A DNA stretch of 64,000 nucleotides, from positions 25,615,001 through 25,679,000 of the forward strand of contig NC_088340.1 in NCBI RefSeq assembly GCF_036884655.1. Reading direction: 5' to 3'. The position numbers were made by a program, and so were the translations under genes. This stretch comes from Musa acuminata AAA Group. Lineage: Eukaryota; Streptophyta; Magnoliopsida; Zingiberales; Musaceae. The notes beneath the pieces were generated by a model. It did no database searches. It was given only the letters and a program-made list of their open reading frames with translations, and was not told where the DNA came from. This document shows, piece after piece, positions 46,970 to 58,470 of this stretch (the stretch's first letter is position 1; every line of letters starts with the position of its first letter).

Positions 46970-47567
46970 GATGTGTTAGCCAAGCGTTTGGCATGGTTGC
47001 CTTGATACATGCCTACGTCTTTGTAGAATGGTATATTCCAACCATGCCAATCGGAAAACAATTCCTTGTTTGATGCAACCACAAAAGTGAATCATAGATA
47101 TTTCAGTGTTTCTTATTACATACATAACTATATCAAATGATGCAAAGACTAGACATCTTGGATTATTTGTACAAATAACTTAATAATGACCTTGGAAACT
47201 ATATCCTTTCGCAGAAGATCCATCAGATTCATATCCAAATGCATAAAAATTTAGAGACTGAGAATTGAGATATTTCTCTTAAGGAGATGGATATTAACTT
47301 GTTCATGTAAATTCAAACATATAATTTCAGCAAAAAAGCTTGAACACATTATAATAATATGTGGCTCTAGTAACCAGTAACCACAGGTCAAAAATGCTAC
47401 TGTCATTCCTTCCCTTTGTCGACACTGGTTATTTGCTTATTCCAATTATTGAAACAAAATCTGGGGATGTTTCAGTTTCCAAAAGTGGAACAAGACGGTG
47501 ATCCGATCCAAGAGGTTCCAAGCAATATGGGGTTTGGGGAAGGTTAATTAATGTACAAAACTTTATC
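46970..47567. other. No gene seen: intron or intergenic
   Basis: Ordinary AT-rich sequence without a recognisable repeat or exon. Confidence 0.4.
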
Positions 47568-47652
47568 CTTGCAAGCAAGGATTGATAAACCAAAGCGTAC
47601 CACTCGGTATGGGCGGTATGCACTAGTCTGACAGAGGACCTATACGAGTGGT

Positions 47653-47962
47653 TGTTAGGATCCCTTTATTTTCTAAGCTTTTGAATAATGTTTTGTTGAG
47701 TTTTTTTAGTTTGGTAAGAGTCGGATAGGGGTTTATTTAATATTTATTTATTATCAAGAGTCCAAGTCCCGGTGGATTTTGTGTGGAATTCTATAAATAG
47801 AGATGTATCTGTTTCTTTTAACCTATCAATGAAATATTATCTAGTCTTTTGACAAACCCTAGGAGGCCGATCCCCTCGAAGTGATCAAGGAGGTCGATCC
47901 CCTCGAAGCAATCATCCATTTTTTCCCTCTTCTTCTACGATAAAACCCCAGGGGTCTTATCA
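47653..47962 (+). repeat. 5' LTR of G3
   Basis: 310 bp, from TGTTAGGATCCC to GGTCTTATCA, with TATAAATAG near 47792. It is followed by the primer site at 47965-47976. Confidence 0.9.
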
Positions 47963-47976
47963 TTTGGTATCAGAGC

Positions 47977-48866
47977 AACGATCCTCAGTGTTCTCATTGT
48001 AATTTCTCACAATACTTCGTCGTAGCCATCATCATAATAAAAAAAAAAAAACAGAGAAAAGAAGAAGTCGTGGTCCTCAGCAGCCTTTGTTTCCTAACCG
48101 CGGTCCTCGGCATCTCTACAATCGCCTCAGCCACGCCTCCATCGGAGACAGCACTGCCAGCATCTCCTTCCAGCAGCGCGCCTTCCAGCCCTCAGTAGTT
48201 GCCGCGCCTCCTAGCCGAGAGCAGCGTGAGGGCAGTGCGCCTCCCAGCCCGCTTGAGCGAGAAAGGGCCGCCGCCGTTGTTCCCGGCCAACGGACAACCC
48301 CCCTCGCCACGCTTAGCCTCTACGACCCTTTGCTACTTCTCATCCTCGGCGACACTGCTCCTAGTCGCACCGTCACTGTTGCCTCTCAACCTCGGTAGCA
48401 ACCTTCCCTCCTCGCAACAACCGAAACAAGGAAACCACCCACCCCCACCCCCCCGCCTCCTCACACCTTCTGTCATAACCATCGATCATCGTTGCTTCCT
48501 TCTCCCTTCGATATCGTCATCGGCAGTAGCTGCCACAGCCTGAAACAAAGAATTATTGCCAGTCGTGCCGCCAACGTTGCTCCTAGCGTCTCATCCCGCG
48601 GTGCCTCCCAGCCTCGGTAGCAATAGCCTCCTAGCCTCGGTAGCGGCAGCCTCCCAACCTCGGCAACAGCAGCCTTCCAGCCTCCCAGCCTCGGTTGCAG
48701 CCCCGACAGCTACTCCCAACCGTGTCGCCATCATTGTCTCCCAACCACGCCCTTAACACTGCCTCGGGCCGACGTCACTGAAAATTGCACTGAATAGGCA
48801 GTGCTGATGCCCTTGACCAGACATTAGAAATAAGAACTGGGGATTACAGATCTGCAGTCTTACGTA
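47977..48866 (+). other. Leader of G3, Pro/Ser/Ala-type repeats
   Basis: C-rich leader. A unit of about 24 bp around CCCAGCCTCGGTAGC repeats at 48600-48710. Overlapping low-complexity open frames on both strands are by-products. No gene. Confidence 0.6.
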
Positions 48867-49660
48867 ATGGCTATCGACAACTCAGTGAAAGCCCAATTAA
48901 AAGCCTTGGAAACCAGAATTGAGAATCGACTATAAGAAACCCTTAACAATTTCAAAAAGAGTTTATTGGAGAGCTTCAAGAAGTTTCAACAACATGAAAG
49001 TTCAAGTCTTACATTGAATCGATCTGGAGACACAGGAAAAAGGAACCAAGAACAGGACACAAGCTACCCACGCATGAAGTTGGAATTTCCAAGATGGGAA
49101 GATGGAGATCCGACTAGTTGGATCTCTACGGCAGAAAATTTTTTTTGTTTTCACAGAACCCTAGAAGAATCTACGATGGAAATAACCTTAATCCAGCTAG
49201 ATGGAGATGCAATCCAATAGTCTGATTAGTACAAAACTTGCCATGGGGTTCCCTCGTGGGAGCAATTCAAGAGAGGACTTCTTATTCGTTTTGGGCCATC
49301 CGAATACGAAAATATTGATAGGCAGCTCGTCAAAATTCGTCAGACTTCCACAATGTTAGAATATCAGAGCAGATTTGAACGATTGTTAAAACAAGTCAGA
49401 GATTGGTCCGAACGGCAACTAGTGGGTACATTTCTCGAAGGACATAATCCAGATATCCGGTGTGAAGTTAAAGCTCACCAACCCTACACTATGACAGCTA
49501 CAATATCATATGCACGTTTACATGAGAAAAAAATCAACAGGGAAAATCGTCGAAACATAAGTGACAACAAACATATGATCAACAAGCCACTCGCCCCATC
49601 TATTCCCAGTCGGAACCCTAACACCCGAAGACAAACCCGAGAATAACTTAAGGAAAGATT
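48867..49660 (+). pseudogene. Gypsy gag of G3
   Basis: It starts MAIDNSVKAQLKALETRIENR, with capsid region MKLEFPRWEDGDPTSWIST near 49075, then FGPSEYENIDRQLVKIRQTS near 49290 and RCEVKAHQPYTMTATISYA near 49460. Stops at about 48933, 49218 and 49644 break it. A CxxH-type remnant (LCWHCDEKWSREHRC-like, near 49675) is the old zinc knuckle. Confidence 0.8.
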
Positions 49661-49767
49661 AGCAAAGAGTTTGTGCTGACATTGTGATGAAAAGTGGAGT
49701 AGGGAGCACCGATGTAAACAAGGGCAACTTCTGATGATTGAACCAATTGGGGAAATAAGGGCAACTT

Positions 49768-50187
49768 CTGATGATTGAACCAACTGGGGAGGAATCAGAA
49801 GCTAACAATGTGGACTCGGATCATGAAGGTATGGATTCTGATGAAGATGTTGGACCTATCATACATACAGTGCATGCATTAGTCGGCTACTCTAACCCGC
49901 AAACTATGAAAGTTGGAGGAACTTTGAAACATCAGCATGTTATAGTTTTAATTAATACTGGTAGCACTAACAATTTTATGGACAGTAAAGTTGTTGACCG
50001 ATTGGCCTACCATATTGAAGGTTGTAACAAATTCGAAGTAAAGGTCGCTGATAGACGAATTTTAACTTGTGATAACAAATGTTCGAAGATAAAGTTGATT
50101 ATACAGGGCCAAGAGTTGCTTGTGGACTTCTTTTTGCTACCCTTGGAAGACTTCGAAGTGGTCCAAATGACTATCAACCCTGGGTGA
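49768..50187 (+). pseudogene. Gypsy protease of G3 with altered active site
   Basis: An open frame of 138 codons covers an aspartic protease domain: VHALVGYSNPQTMKVGG, then LINTGSTNNF where G2 has LIDTGSTNNF. The catalytic Asp is thus Asn, and the domain is likely inactive. After 50187 the frame shifts into KPVIL-type sequence, then jumps near 50330 to the last part of pol ending EKLPEFDVAQP at 50476. Confidence 0.8.
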
Positions 50188-50505
50188 TGTTTCTTGGAAT
50201 TTTTCTAAACTAATCATGAAGTTTTTTATTAATGGAAAGCAGGTGATCTTAAAGGGAAGACATGGAAGTAAGGTCACAACTATCACTAGCTATCGGATGG
50301 AGAGAGTTCTTCAGGAGACTACAATGACTACTACACCGAAAGGTCGACCTATTGCTTACACTATCAAGGAATGGAGACCGCACTTACTTGATCAATGGGT
50401 TGTGATGCGCTGCAAATACCCTGTGATTGAAGTGCTGAAAGAGAAACTCCCCGAGTTTGATGTTGCTCAGCCTTGAGGACAAAATTGATTTGAAGAGGGA
50501 GGAAT

Positions 50506-50816
50506 TGTTAGGATCCCTTTATTTTCTGAGCTTTTGAATAATGTTTTGTTGAGTTTATTTAGTTCGGTAAGAATCGGATAGGGGTTTATTTAATATTTTA
50601 TTTATTATTAAGAGTTCAAGTCCTGGTGGACTCTAGGTGGAACTCTATAAATAGAGATGTATCTGTTTCTTTTAACCTATCAATAAAATATTATCTATTC
50701 TTTTGACAAACCCTAGAAGGTCGATCCCCTCGAAGTGATCAAGGAGGTCGATCTCCTCAAAGCAATCATCCATTTTCTTCCTCTTCTTTTACGATAAAAC
50801 CCTAGGGGTCTTATCA
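50506..50816 (+). repeat. 3' LTR of G3
   Basis: 311 bp, partner of 47653-47962, followed by GTGGT. Confidence 0.9.
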
Positions 50817-50931
50817 GTGGTACATAGGTACACCCCAGTGTACCATCGTATGTTGATAAGCTCGGTAAGTATTGTATCGACAGCCGGTCGGTACATCGGA
50901 ATGGACCGGTAATACGAACCATGCTTGCAAG

Positions 50932-51862
50932 TAGATGGTTTTGTGACTTCGACTCTGCTCATTTAGTTTGCCAAGAAACAAACATAGTGTGGTTCCCAAA
51001 CAAGCCTACAAAATACTTGAGCAAGAAAACTAAATATGCTAGAGCAGAATCACTACTTGTCTGAAATTGTGATGTATGCTATGAGATGATGCTTTCAGAC
51101 AAATTTTAGTCGATTAGAGCTTGTTGCCATTAGTTTTTGTTATAAAGAGAACTAATGTTATACGAGCACAATGAAGTGTTTTCCCATTTGCTACCCATAA
51201 GAAGTGTGGTTGCTGTCAGGTTTCTCTTGGAGATTGAGCGAAAGAAAGTGTAACATTGGCTAAATGGGTCATTGAACCTCAAGTCTAGCTGTAGTATATT
51301 TAATAAATTTATAAAACAAGATGAGCAAGTCTTAGCAACTCACAGATGAGACCTAAAATAACATAGGACATGATGTTTTGGTACAAAGTTTAATGTAGGA
51401 TATGATGCAAGGTGAAGCTCATAGAGCAAAGAAGATATATATACTTTTTTTGAGGGTAATAATGATGATTGAGAAAAGAGGGATAAAAATCTATTAAATA
51501 ATTTATTAATAGAAAATGATAAATGCTTGACTCCCTCTAACTTAAAGATTGACTCTCCAGGATAAGACCTCACCTTTGTATGTCTTGCACATGGTTGATT
51601 AAATTAGTTTCAAGGAAGAAGATTTCTTATTATGTTCATAACTTCAAACATCATAACGTAACATGAGAAAAAGAGAAGAGACTAACTATATTTATAGAAT
51701 ATATAACTGTTTTTACTTTAGATGAAATAAACTAAGTAAATATTAGAAATAAATTTTAGATTTGTTTGTCATTTTTTCTCTCCACTTGAAAAACTTATAA
51801 AAATTATAGCTAATCATTTATTGGGTAAAGATGTACTCCAAATTTGCTTACAAGATAATCTG
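50932..51862. other. No gene seen: AT-rich, unassigned
   Basis: No exon, LTR end or transposon end could be supported. Confidence 0.4.
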
Positions 51863-51867
51863 AATTT

Positions 51868-52080
51868 AAATAGGCGCTTGGGCGCTTGGCTAGGCGCTCT
51901 GTGACGCAAGGCCCCAGCGACTCGTGTGTGGACCAGGCAATGTGCCTCAACGAGGCACGACCGCCTAGGTCGCGCCCAAACCCAAGCGTCGGGCGCTTTG
52001 GGCGAGCACTCGGTTCAAATAAGCCAATTGAACCAGACTTTTAACCGATTCAAATAAGTTACGTTCGGTTCAATAACGCG
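51868..52080. mobile_element. Fragment of the GGCGCTCGGGCG hAT family
   Basis: AATAGGCGCTTGGGCGCTTGG and later GGGCGCTTTGGGCGAGC resemble the left end of the element at 43558. The terminal CAGTG and the target duplication are lost. Confidence 0.6.
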
Positions 52081-52159
52081 GTTACTTACCCCCTGTGCAA
52101 CCCCGAGCCAACCCTCGTGCTGCTTTTGCCTCCGTCGCCGATGCTTTTTTCCATTGGCT

Positions 52160-52756
52160 TCGTCGTAGACGCAACGGACTGAGCCTTCCTCTATAAAAAG
52201 AGTAAGTTGATTAATTTGAAAGCATAGAGAAGTCCTAACATCTCATAAAGAGGGAAGCGTTACAAGTAATTTAGCAAACACTTTGAGTGTAAGAGAGAAA
52301 AGAGAGGAAGGAGAAAACAAGGACTTTATAAGGCAAAACAAATAGTTGCAAGTCTACAAATGACTGCTCATCGGGTGTCGGGCGTGATGGCAAATTTCCC
52401 GTCAAGTTAACGTGCGAACTTGTGTATACCGATCAACGCCCAACACTATCTCGAAGCCCCATCCACCCCTATGCCACTCGGGGGGTTCTAGGGGTTTGAG
52501 ATGGTTGACGTTCACGCGGTTGCGATCTGTAAAAAACAAACCGTGGCACACAAAAATGGAGCCATTTTAGGACAGTTTTGCTTAGCATGGTGAGCGGTCG
52601 CACTGCAATGCTACGAACTATTCTTGCTTACATTTTTCTAGAAAAACACACAAAACCAAGGCAAAATATGCTGCCAAGCATCTGTACAAGCATGCAAAAG
52701 CGATGAACGGTTCATTGAGCGAAGATGTTGCGAGTAATCGATGACCGTTCGTGACA
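52160..52756 (-). repeat. 3' LTR of G4 (left edge uncertain)
   Basis: It starts TGTCACGAACGG (minus strand) right after the polypurine tract. A possible TATA (CTTATAAAG) lies near 52330. The end CA was not located. Confidence 0.55.
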
Positions 52757-52770
52757 TTCTCCCCCACTTA
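52757..52770 (-). other. Polypurine tract of G4
   Basis: On the minus strand TAAGTGGGGGAGAA precedes TGTCACG. Confidence 0.75.
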
Positions 52771-54294
52771 AACTATCGACACCCTTGTCGACGCTTGCTG
52801 GTAGGCTTTGATGATTGCTTTTTAATGTCGTAGGGCATCTTCAGGCTCCCAACTAGCTTCTGTTCAAGGAAGCTTTCGCCACTTCACCAGGTATTTGGTT
52901 TGCTCCGCTTCGTTGGGTAGCTTTGTCTTGCGATCTGCTAAAATGGTTTCAACTCACTTCTAGTAGGAGGCTCTGGTGTGGGGTAGCCGAGTTGGAACAC
53001 TTCGGGAAGCATCTTGCGGATCTAAGTGGTAGGCTTTCAAGTTGTTTGCTTGGAAGACATTGTGAATTTTAAACCACGTCGACATTTGCAACTTATAGGA
53101 GACTTTGCCTACCCTACTGATAATTGAGAAGGGTCCTTCGTACTTGCGCACAAATCCCTTGCGCACTTTTTGCCTAAAGAACTGGAGTGATGTTGGTTGG
53201 AGCTTTACCAACACTAAGTCGCCAACTTTAAACTCCTGTGGTCGCCTTCCCAAGTCTACCCACTTCATCTTTTTGGCCGCCTTCTCCAAGTAAGCCCATG
53301 CAATATCTGTATTTCGGTGCCATTCCTTCACAAAGTAATATGCTGATGGACTACTCCCAGTATAACCGATCGCCAAGGCGTGAGGAGTCGATGACTACTG
53401 TCCCGTAATGATCTCGACGGGGCTCTTGTTGGACGCAAAACTCTGCTGCAAGTTGTAGGAGAATTGGACAATGTCCAACAGTTTCACCCAATCCTGTTGG
53501 TTAACATTATGTAGTGCTGAAGATATTGCTTAAGGAGCAAATTTAGTCTTTTAGTTTGGCCATTTGTCTGGGGGTGGAGGCTTGTGGAGAAGTATAACTT
53601 GGACCCTAGCAATTTGAATAGCTCGGTCCAAAATTGCCCTAATAACTAAGCATCTTGATCACTGATGATTTTGTGCGGGACTCTCCAATACTTCACCACA
53701 TTCTTCATTATCAACTTGGTCGCCTTATCTGCTAAACAGTGTAGGGGTGCAGCAATGAATGTTGCATACTTTGAAAATCGATAAACCACCACGAGTATCG
53801 ATCTGAGTCCCCTTACTACCGGCAAGTTTGATATGAAGTCTAAGAAAATGCTCTCCTACGACCTTTTTGGTACGGGCAACCAAGGTTCGCCGTACCGTAC
53901 CGTACCGGCGTTTCGACCCACGCTCGGTACGGTACGGTACGGGTGTACCGACCGGTATACCGAGGTGTACCGAGCGGTACACCCGATTTCACCGATTTAA
54001 CCCTCCGAAAATACCTGAAAATTAAAAAAAAAGTTAGGATAGGGTTTTCAAGTTACAAATAAATATAGTAATAGTATAAGTTTGGCAAAATCAATGTAAA
54101 TTAGGTAAGAATAGCATCACATATCTTTTTCGGGCTTTGAGGTAGTCTTGTTCGGGGTTCGTATTTCAGCTCGTTATAGATTGAAATATCTACAGAAAAA
54201 TTAGTTGAATTGTTAGACTATTTTGTTACAATATAAACTCTAAAATTCAAATGAATTAAATAATTATATATCTAGATATACTTGATTGTTAATT

Positions 54295-57200
54295 CTACCA
54301 CCAAAACGAACGACGGGCCTCCACGGGTGGTGGATCAGGGTCCTCGATCCGATACATATCAATATGATACGTTTGTTGGACCCAATCATGAAATTGATCC
54401 CATGACATAGTGTATTGATACACCGTATGCCATTGATGCATCAATGTGGTGCTGATCGTAGATTGATCGTCATGAATCATATTTGTCCGAGGCAGCTCTT
54501 GAGGCATATATTGATGTTGTTCTGTATCATGCTGTTGCTCAGAGAAGGATGACCAACTATCACCATACTGTTGTTGCCCATATGATTCTCCATAATATGA
54601 TTGCTGTGAATACGTTGAGTCTCTTTCTGTGTCTATATCATGTATGCTCTGTCGCATTTGTTCATATTCATCCACTGCCTTCCCCTTCCCCTTCCCCTTC
54701 CGCGCATAAACTTGACCAGTACCTTGTCGAGTTCCATGATCTGAATCTTGAGTGGCATGTGTAAAATATTGCTCCTCAGTCCATTCACCACCCTCAAGTT
54801 GTGTAGACGAGACCAACGACTGCCCGGCATCACCGCCATCATCTGTCGAGGCACTGCTGTCCGTGTTGCTGTCATGTCTCTGGACCGAGCGAGAAAGAGA
54901 ATGTGATTGTGAAGGTGTCTCGTCGCCCGACTCGATTCTTTCCAACGATGCAACTGATGCTACCGCCTTCCCCTTTGCCTTTGCACGTTGGGCGGACGAG
55001 TGTGACCGTTGGGTATCGGTAGTTTCTCGAGCAGTTTGACTCATACCATGTTGTAATCGAGGGGGATTTTCCACCTGTTGGGGTTGTGCTTCTTCTTCTT
55101 CTTCTATTGCCTCGGTGATAAAACGCGAAGGACTTTGAGGATCTCCCGCCTCATCAAGTAGAGGATCCTCTTGGTTCTCTGCTGCTTCAACCCAATCTAA
55201 CATTGGCTCTGAATCTTCGTTGTAGAATTGGAGGTCAATGGGATCAATATCTGGTTCCTCTGGCTCCTTATCCAACTCAGCACATCGCAATTTTAGCCGC
55301 ATGTTATAATGGACATATACTAGTTTCTCTAACCGTCTGTAGGAGAGTCTGTTGCGGACCTTCGTATGAATCAATGCAAACGTTGACCAATTACGTTCGC
55401 AACCACTAGATGTTGTCTGTGAAAGTATACGAACGGCAACCTTCCTTAAATGTGGTGCATCGCCTCCAAATTGTAGCCACCACTCGACTGCAAAATGATA
55501 TAAATAAGATTTTATTAGCATAACAAATAATCAACATTAAATATAATTGATAATCAATATGCATAACTTTTCCTCACTAGGATCCATAGTGTAACGGCAC
55601 GATACAGCTACAACGTCGGAGAATGAACCAATTGTTTCTCGAAATAATCGACCCTCCATAAGAGCATTGGTTGCCTCGGTAGTATTTGGCAAGAGCCGAT
55701 ATATAACATTTCGTAGTGTCATTAGGAAATTATTTTGCGTTCCGAGAGCATATCGATATTGAATTGCTGGGTTTAGATAATACGCTGCAAAACATAATTT
55801 TGTTAGTATGATTTTTTATTATCTAAATAATAATAAATTAAATTATTCTGAATATGAATTTACCTACATTATGGATATCTTGATCTATATGAACATCGGT
55901 CCGACGATCAATGATTCGTACATATTGGTCGACCTTAAAATCATCTTTGAATGCTTTTCTGACCTCCTCTCTTGCTGAAATCAACATATATTTAAGATAC
56001 GACATTTGTGGACGCTTGTCCATATCGACCTTACGGAGGACAGTATAAAGTGGTTCCACACCTTTTATGATTTATGCTATAGTATCCCAAAATCTAGAGG
56101 AAAGAATGGCCTTTTCTATCTTCTTTCCATCACTCAATTTTGAATATCTGGATTCAGACCACTCTTGTGAGCTAGCCATTGCCTTCAAGCCTTGCCTTTT
56201 TTGCTGTAATGACTTTAATGCAATAAAATTGGTAGCAAACCGAGTAATTCCAGGTCGAAGTACCTCACCATTTACATACTTTTGCATTAATGCGTGGACC
56301 CAATGATGATTATATATAAATTTTGTAATTGATTGTGCTCGAGCTACACATTTTTTGACCGCATCCAACTCACCAATATCCTTCAACATTAGATCTATGC
56401 AATGAGCTGCACATGGAGTCCAAAACAAAGTTTTTCTTTTTTCCATCAATTGCAAACCGGCCTTTTTGAAATTCGCTCCATTGTCGGTTATTATTTGTAC
56501 AACATATTGTGGTCCAATCTCCTCTACCATAGTGTCCATCAAGCTCTCAATGTAGTTTGCATCTTGGATCTTTTCAGAAGCATTAACGGACTTATGAAAC
56601 ACCACTCTTCTATTGCAATAAACAAGAAAGTTGATGATACTCATTCTTGTTGGTCCTGTCCAACTGTCACACATCAATGTCACCCCATATTCTTCCCATT
56701 GCCTCTTGAAGGATTTGATCCAATCCTTTATTTCTGCCACCTCCTCATCTAAGTACACGCCGTGAATCTCCTTTGGTGTTGGAGGTTGGATCCCCGTGCC
56801 AGACTTTTGAATAGAGGAGATCATGCTCTGATAATATGGACCTTTGGCTGTGTTGGCTGGAATCCTATGAAAGTTAAACCATTTTGAGATTGCTTTCCTA
56901 ATATCCCGTTTTTTTTCTTTTGTGTATGCATTGTCAATCCGTGTCTGTTTCGCTGTTTGTGGGGGATAGGCTTACGGATCAATATCAACAATATTTGGTG
57001 CGGACCTCCTGCCAAGACCTCTCATAAAACCACGGAGTCCACCATATCTCATGCTACTAGTTCGTCCTAGCTGAGAAGGAGCAGTTGGTTGCCTCATGCT
57101 GGTTGACCTTTGGATTCCACTACCAGTGCCATGCTCAAATTGTGAGTCAGGTCGTCGATGCCTCATTGCTTCATCGATCGTATACTGATGCTCCAATGAT

Positions 57201-57553
57201 GCACGAATCCCAACTGTGAGATCCGGGTCGACTTTATCGCCGCAACCCTCATACTGATCATAAACCGGTTCCTGTGTAGCCCTATGATATTCTTCCTCAA
57301 CTCTTGCCTTCTTTTTTAATGTATCTTCCTTTGTTTGTTTAAGCTTGCTTTGAAATAATTTACGGATTTCCGTTGGAACTTTCTTGCATTTTGCAACATC
57401 AGGATACCCACCAGCCAAATGCATTTTCATTCGAGTTATTCCTCCACCTTTGCCAATGTAGTCACAATAAATACATTGCCAATGATGACGATTTCCATCT
57501 AGCTTTCGGGCATGAACCCATGCATCATCATGTGGCTGTTCCTTTGGTGCCAT
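54295..57553 (-). pseudogene. hAT transposase, three exons, two in-frame stops
   Basis: Exons 57553-55864, 55784-55578 and 55487-54295 join in frame through GT-AG introns to 1029 codons. Order: BED zinc finger (WQCIYCDYIG, then KMHLAGG), an acidic linker, a DUF659-like domain (VTLMCDSWTGP, QIITDNGANF, WTPCAAHCIDLML), and the hAT C-terminal dimerisation domain (EWWLQFGGDAPHLRKVAVRILSQ, split at 20; then SSGCERNWSTF and LVYVHYN). A long Gln/Ser-rich tail ends RRSFWW. TAA codons at 56972-56974 and 56072-56074 interrupt exon 1; both lie in otherwise continuous coding sequence. Without readthrough the protein would be cut after the BED domain, so this copy is probably recently inactivated. Confidence 0.87.
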
Positions 57554-57559
57554 GATCCT

Positions 57560-58470
57560 ATCAAATTTAAATCAAATAAACTATAAAGTATAAACATATT
57601 AAATTGACCAAATATCGATCATAAATCACTAATCACAACATTAAGTAATTTTATTAAAACATAACTAATTATATTTTATTATCATAAATATGTTACATGC
57701 ATAAAATAAGTATTAACATCATTAGATATACTAATTACGCGATTAACATAGTTAATTTTTCACTAATTACTTCTCTTTCAATACTATAAACATGGCAAAC
57801 ACCCTAATAGATATTAAAGATATTAGATTCACATAAAATCAAATAAATTTCGATTAAATCATCGTTAAAATGACTAATTACAGTATTAAATAACTTTAAT
57901 AAATTATAATTAAACTTATTTTACCATCATATATATGTTAAATACATAAAAGAAACATTAAATATATAATTTTAATCCAATATGATTCAAATTATGATAA
58001 TTATCATTTATCTACACTAATTATACGATTAATATAGTTAATTTTTCACTAATTACTTCTCTTTCATCATTATAAACATGACAAATACCTTAATAGGTAT
58101 TAAAGACATTAAATTGATATAAAATCAAATAAATTTCGATTTAATCATCATTAAAATAACTAATCGCAGCATTAAATAATTTTAATAAAATTTAATTAAA
58201 CTTATTTTACTATGATAAATATTATTCAATATTTACTATGCATGAAAAACACTAACCATAATCTTAAATATCTTAATTACTCTCTAATTAAAGAAAACGA
58301 ATACATACCTCTTGATTAGAAAGTTCTTCCTATTAATCTTCCCAAATTAGCCTCAATTGAATTCACAAATCGTTATTTTATAGAGTTTAGGAGAGAAAAG
58401 AAAAGTTTGAGAGAGAGTTTAAGAGAGTATAATGAAATAGGGGAGAGAAGATTGGTTTATATAGGAGGAG
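57560..58470 (-). promoter_or_regulatory. hAT transposase promoter and 5'-UTR intron
   Basis: On the minus strand TATATAA (about 58464-58456) is followed by a purine-rich leader, a donor AGAG/GTATGT at 58308 and an acceptor TTGATAG just before the ATG at 57553. This implies an AT-rich UTR intron of about 750 bp. No other gene lies in it. Confidence 0.55.

Larger units (their letters stand above)
47653..50816 (+). mobile_element. Short Ty3-gypsy element G3 (gag and protease only)
   Basis: 3164 bp, target duplication GTGGT (47648-47652 and 50817-50821), LTRs 47653-47962 and 50506-50816, primer site TGGTATCAGAGC at 47965 and a polypurine tract at about 50490-50505. The interior keeps gag and protease and then jumps to the last few codons of integrase. 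By eye the LTRs differ at about 20 positions, so it is old. Confidence 0.92.
47576..50923. mobile_element. hAT MITE interrupted by gypsy G3
   Basis: With G3 removed the element is about 179 bp. Its ends CAAGGATTGATAAACC (left) and CATGGTTCGTATTACC (right, minus strand) resemble those of the full hAT element at 53881-58712. The 8-bp target duplication CTTGCAAG lies at 47568-47575 and 50924-50931. It is rich in GGTAC units and has no coding capacity. Confidence 0.8.

Noticed and set aside
48087..48756. Pro/Ser/Ala-rich ORFs as a host gene
   Set aside because: They lie between the primer site and gag of G3, overlap on both strands and consist of short repeats.
54483..56752. Plus-strand ORFs within the hAT element
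   Set aside because: They are antisense to the transposase exons, which carry clear BED, DUF659-like and dimerisation motifs.
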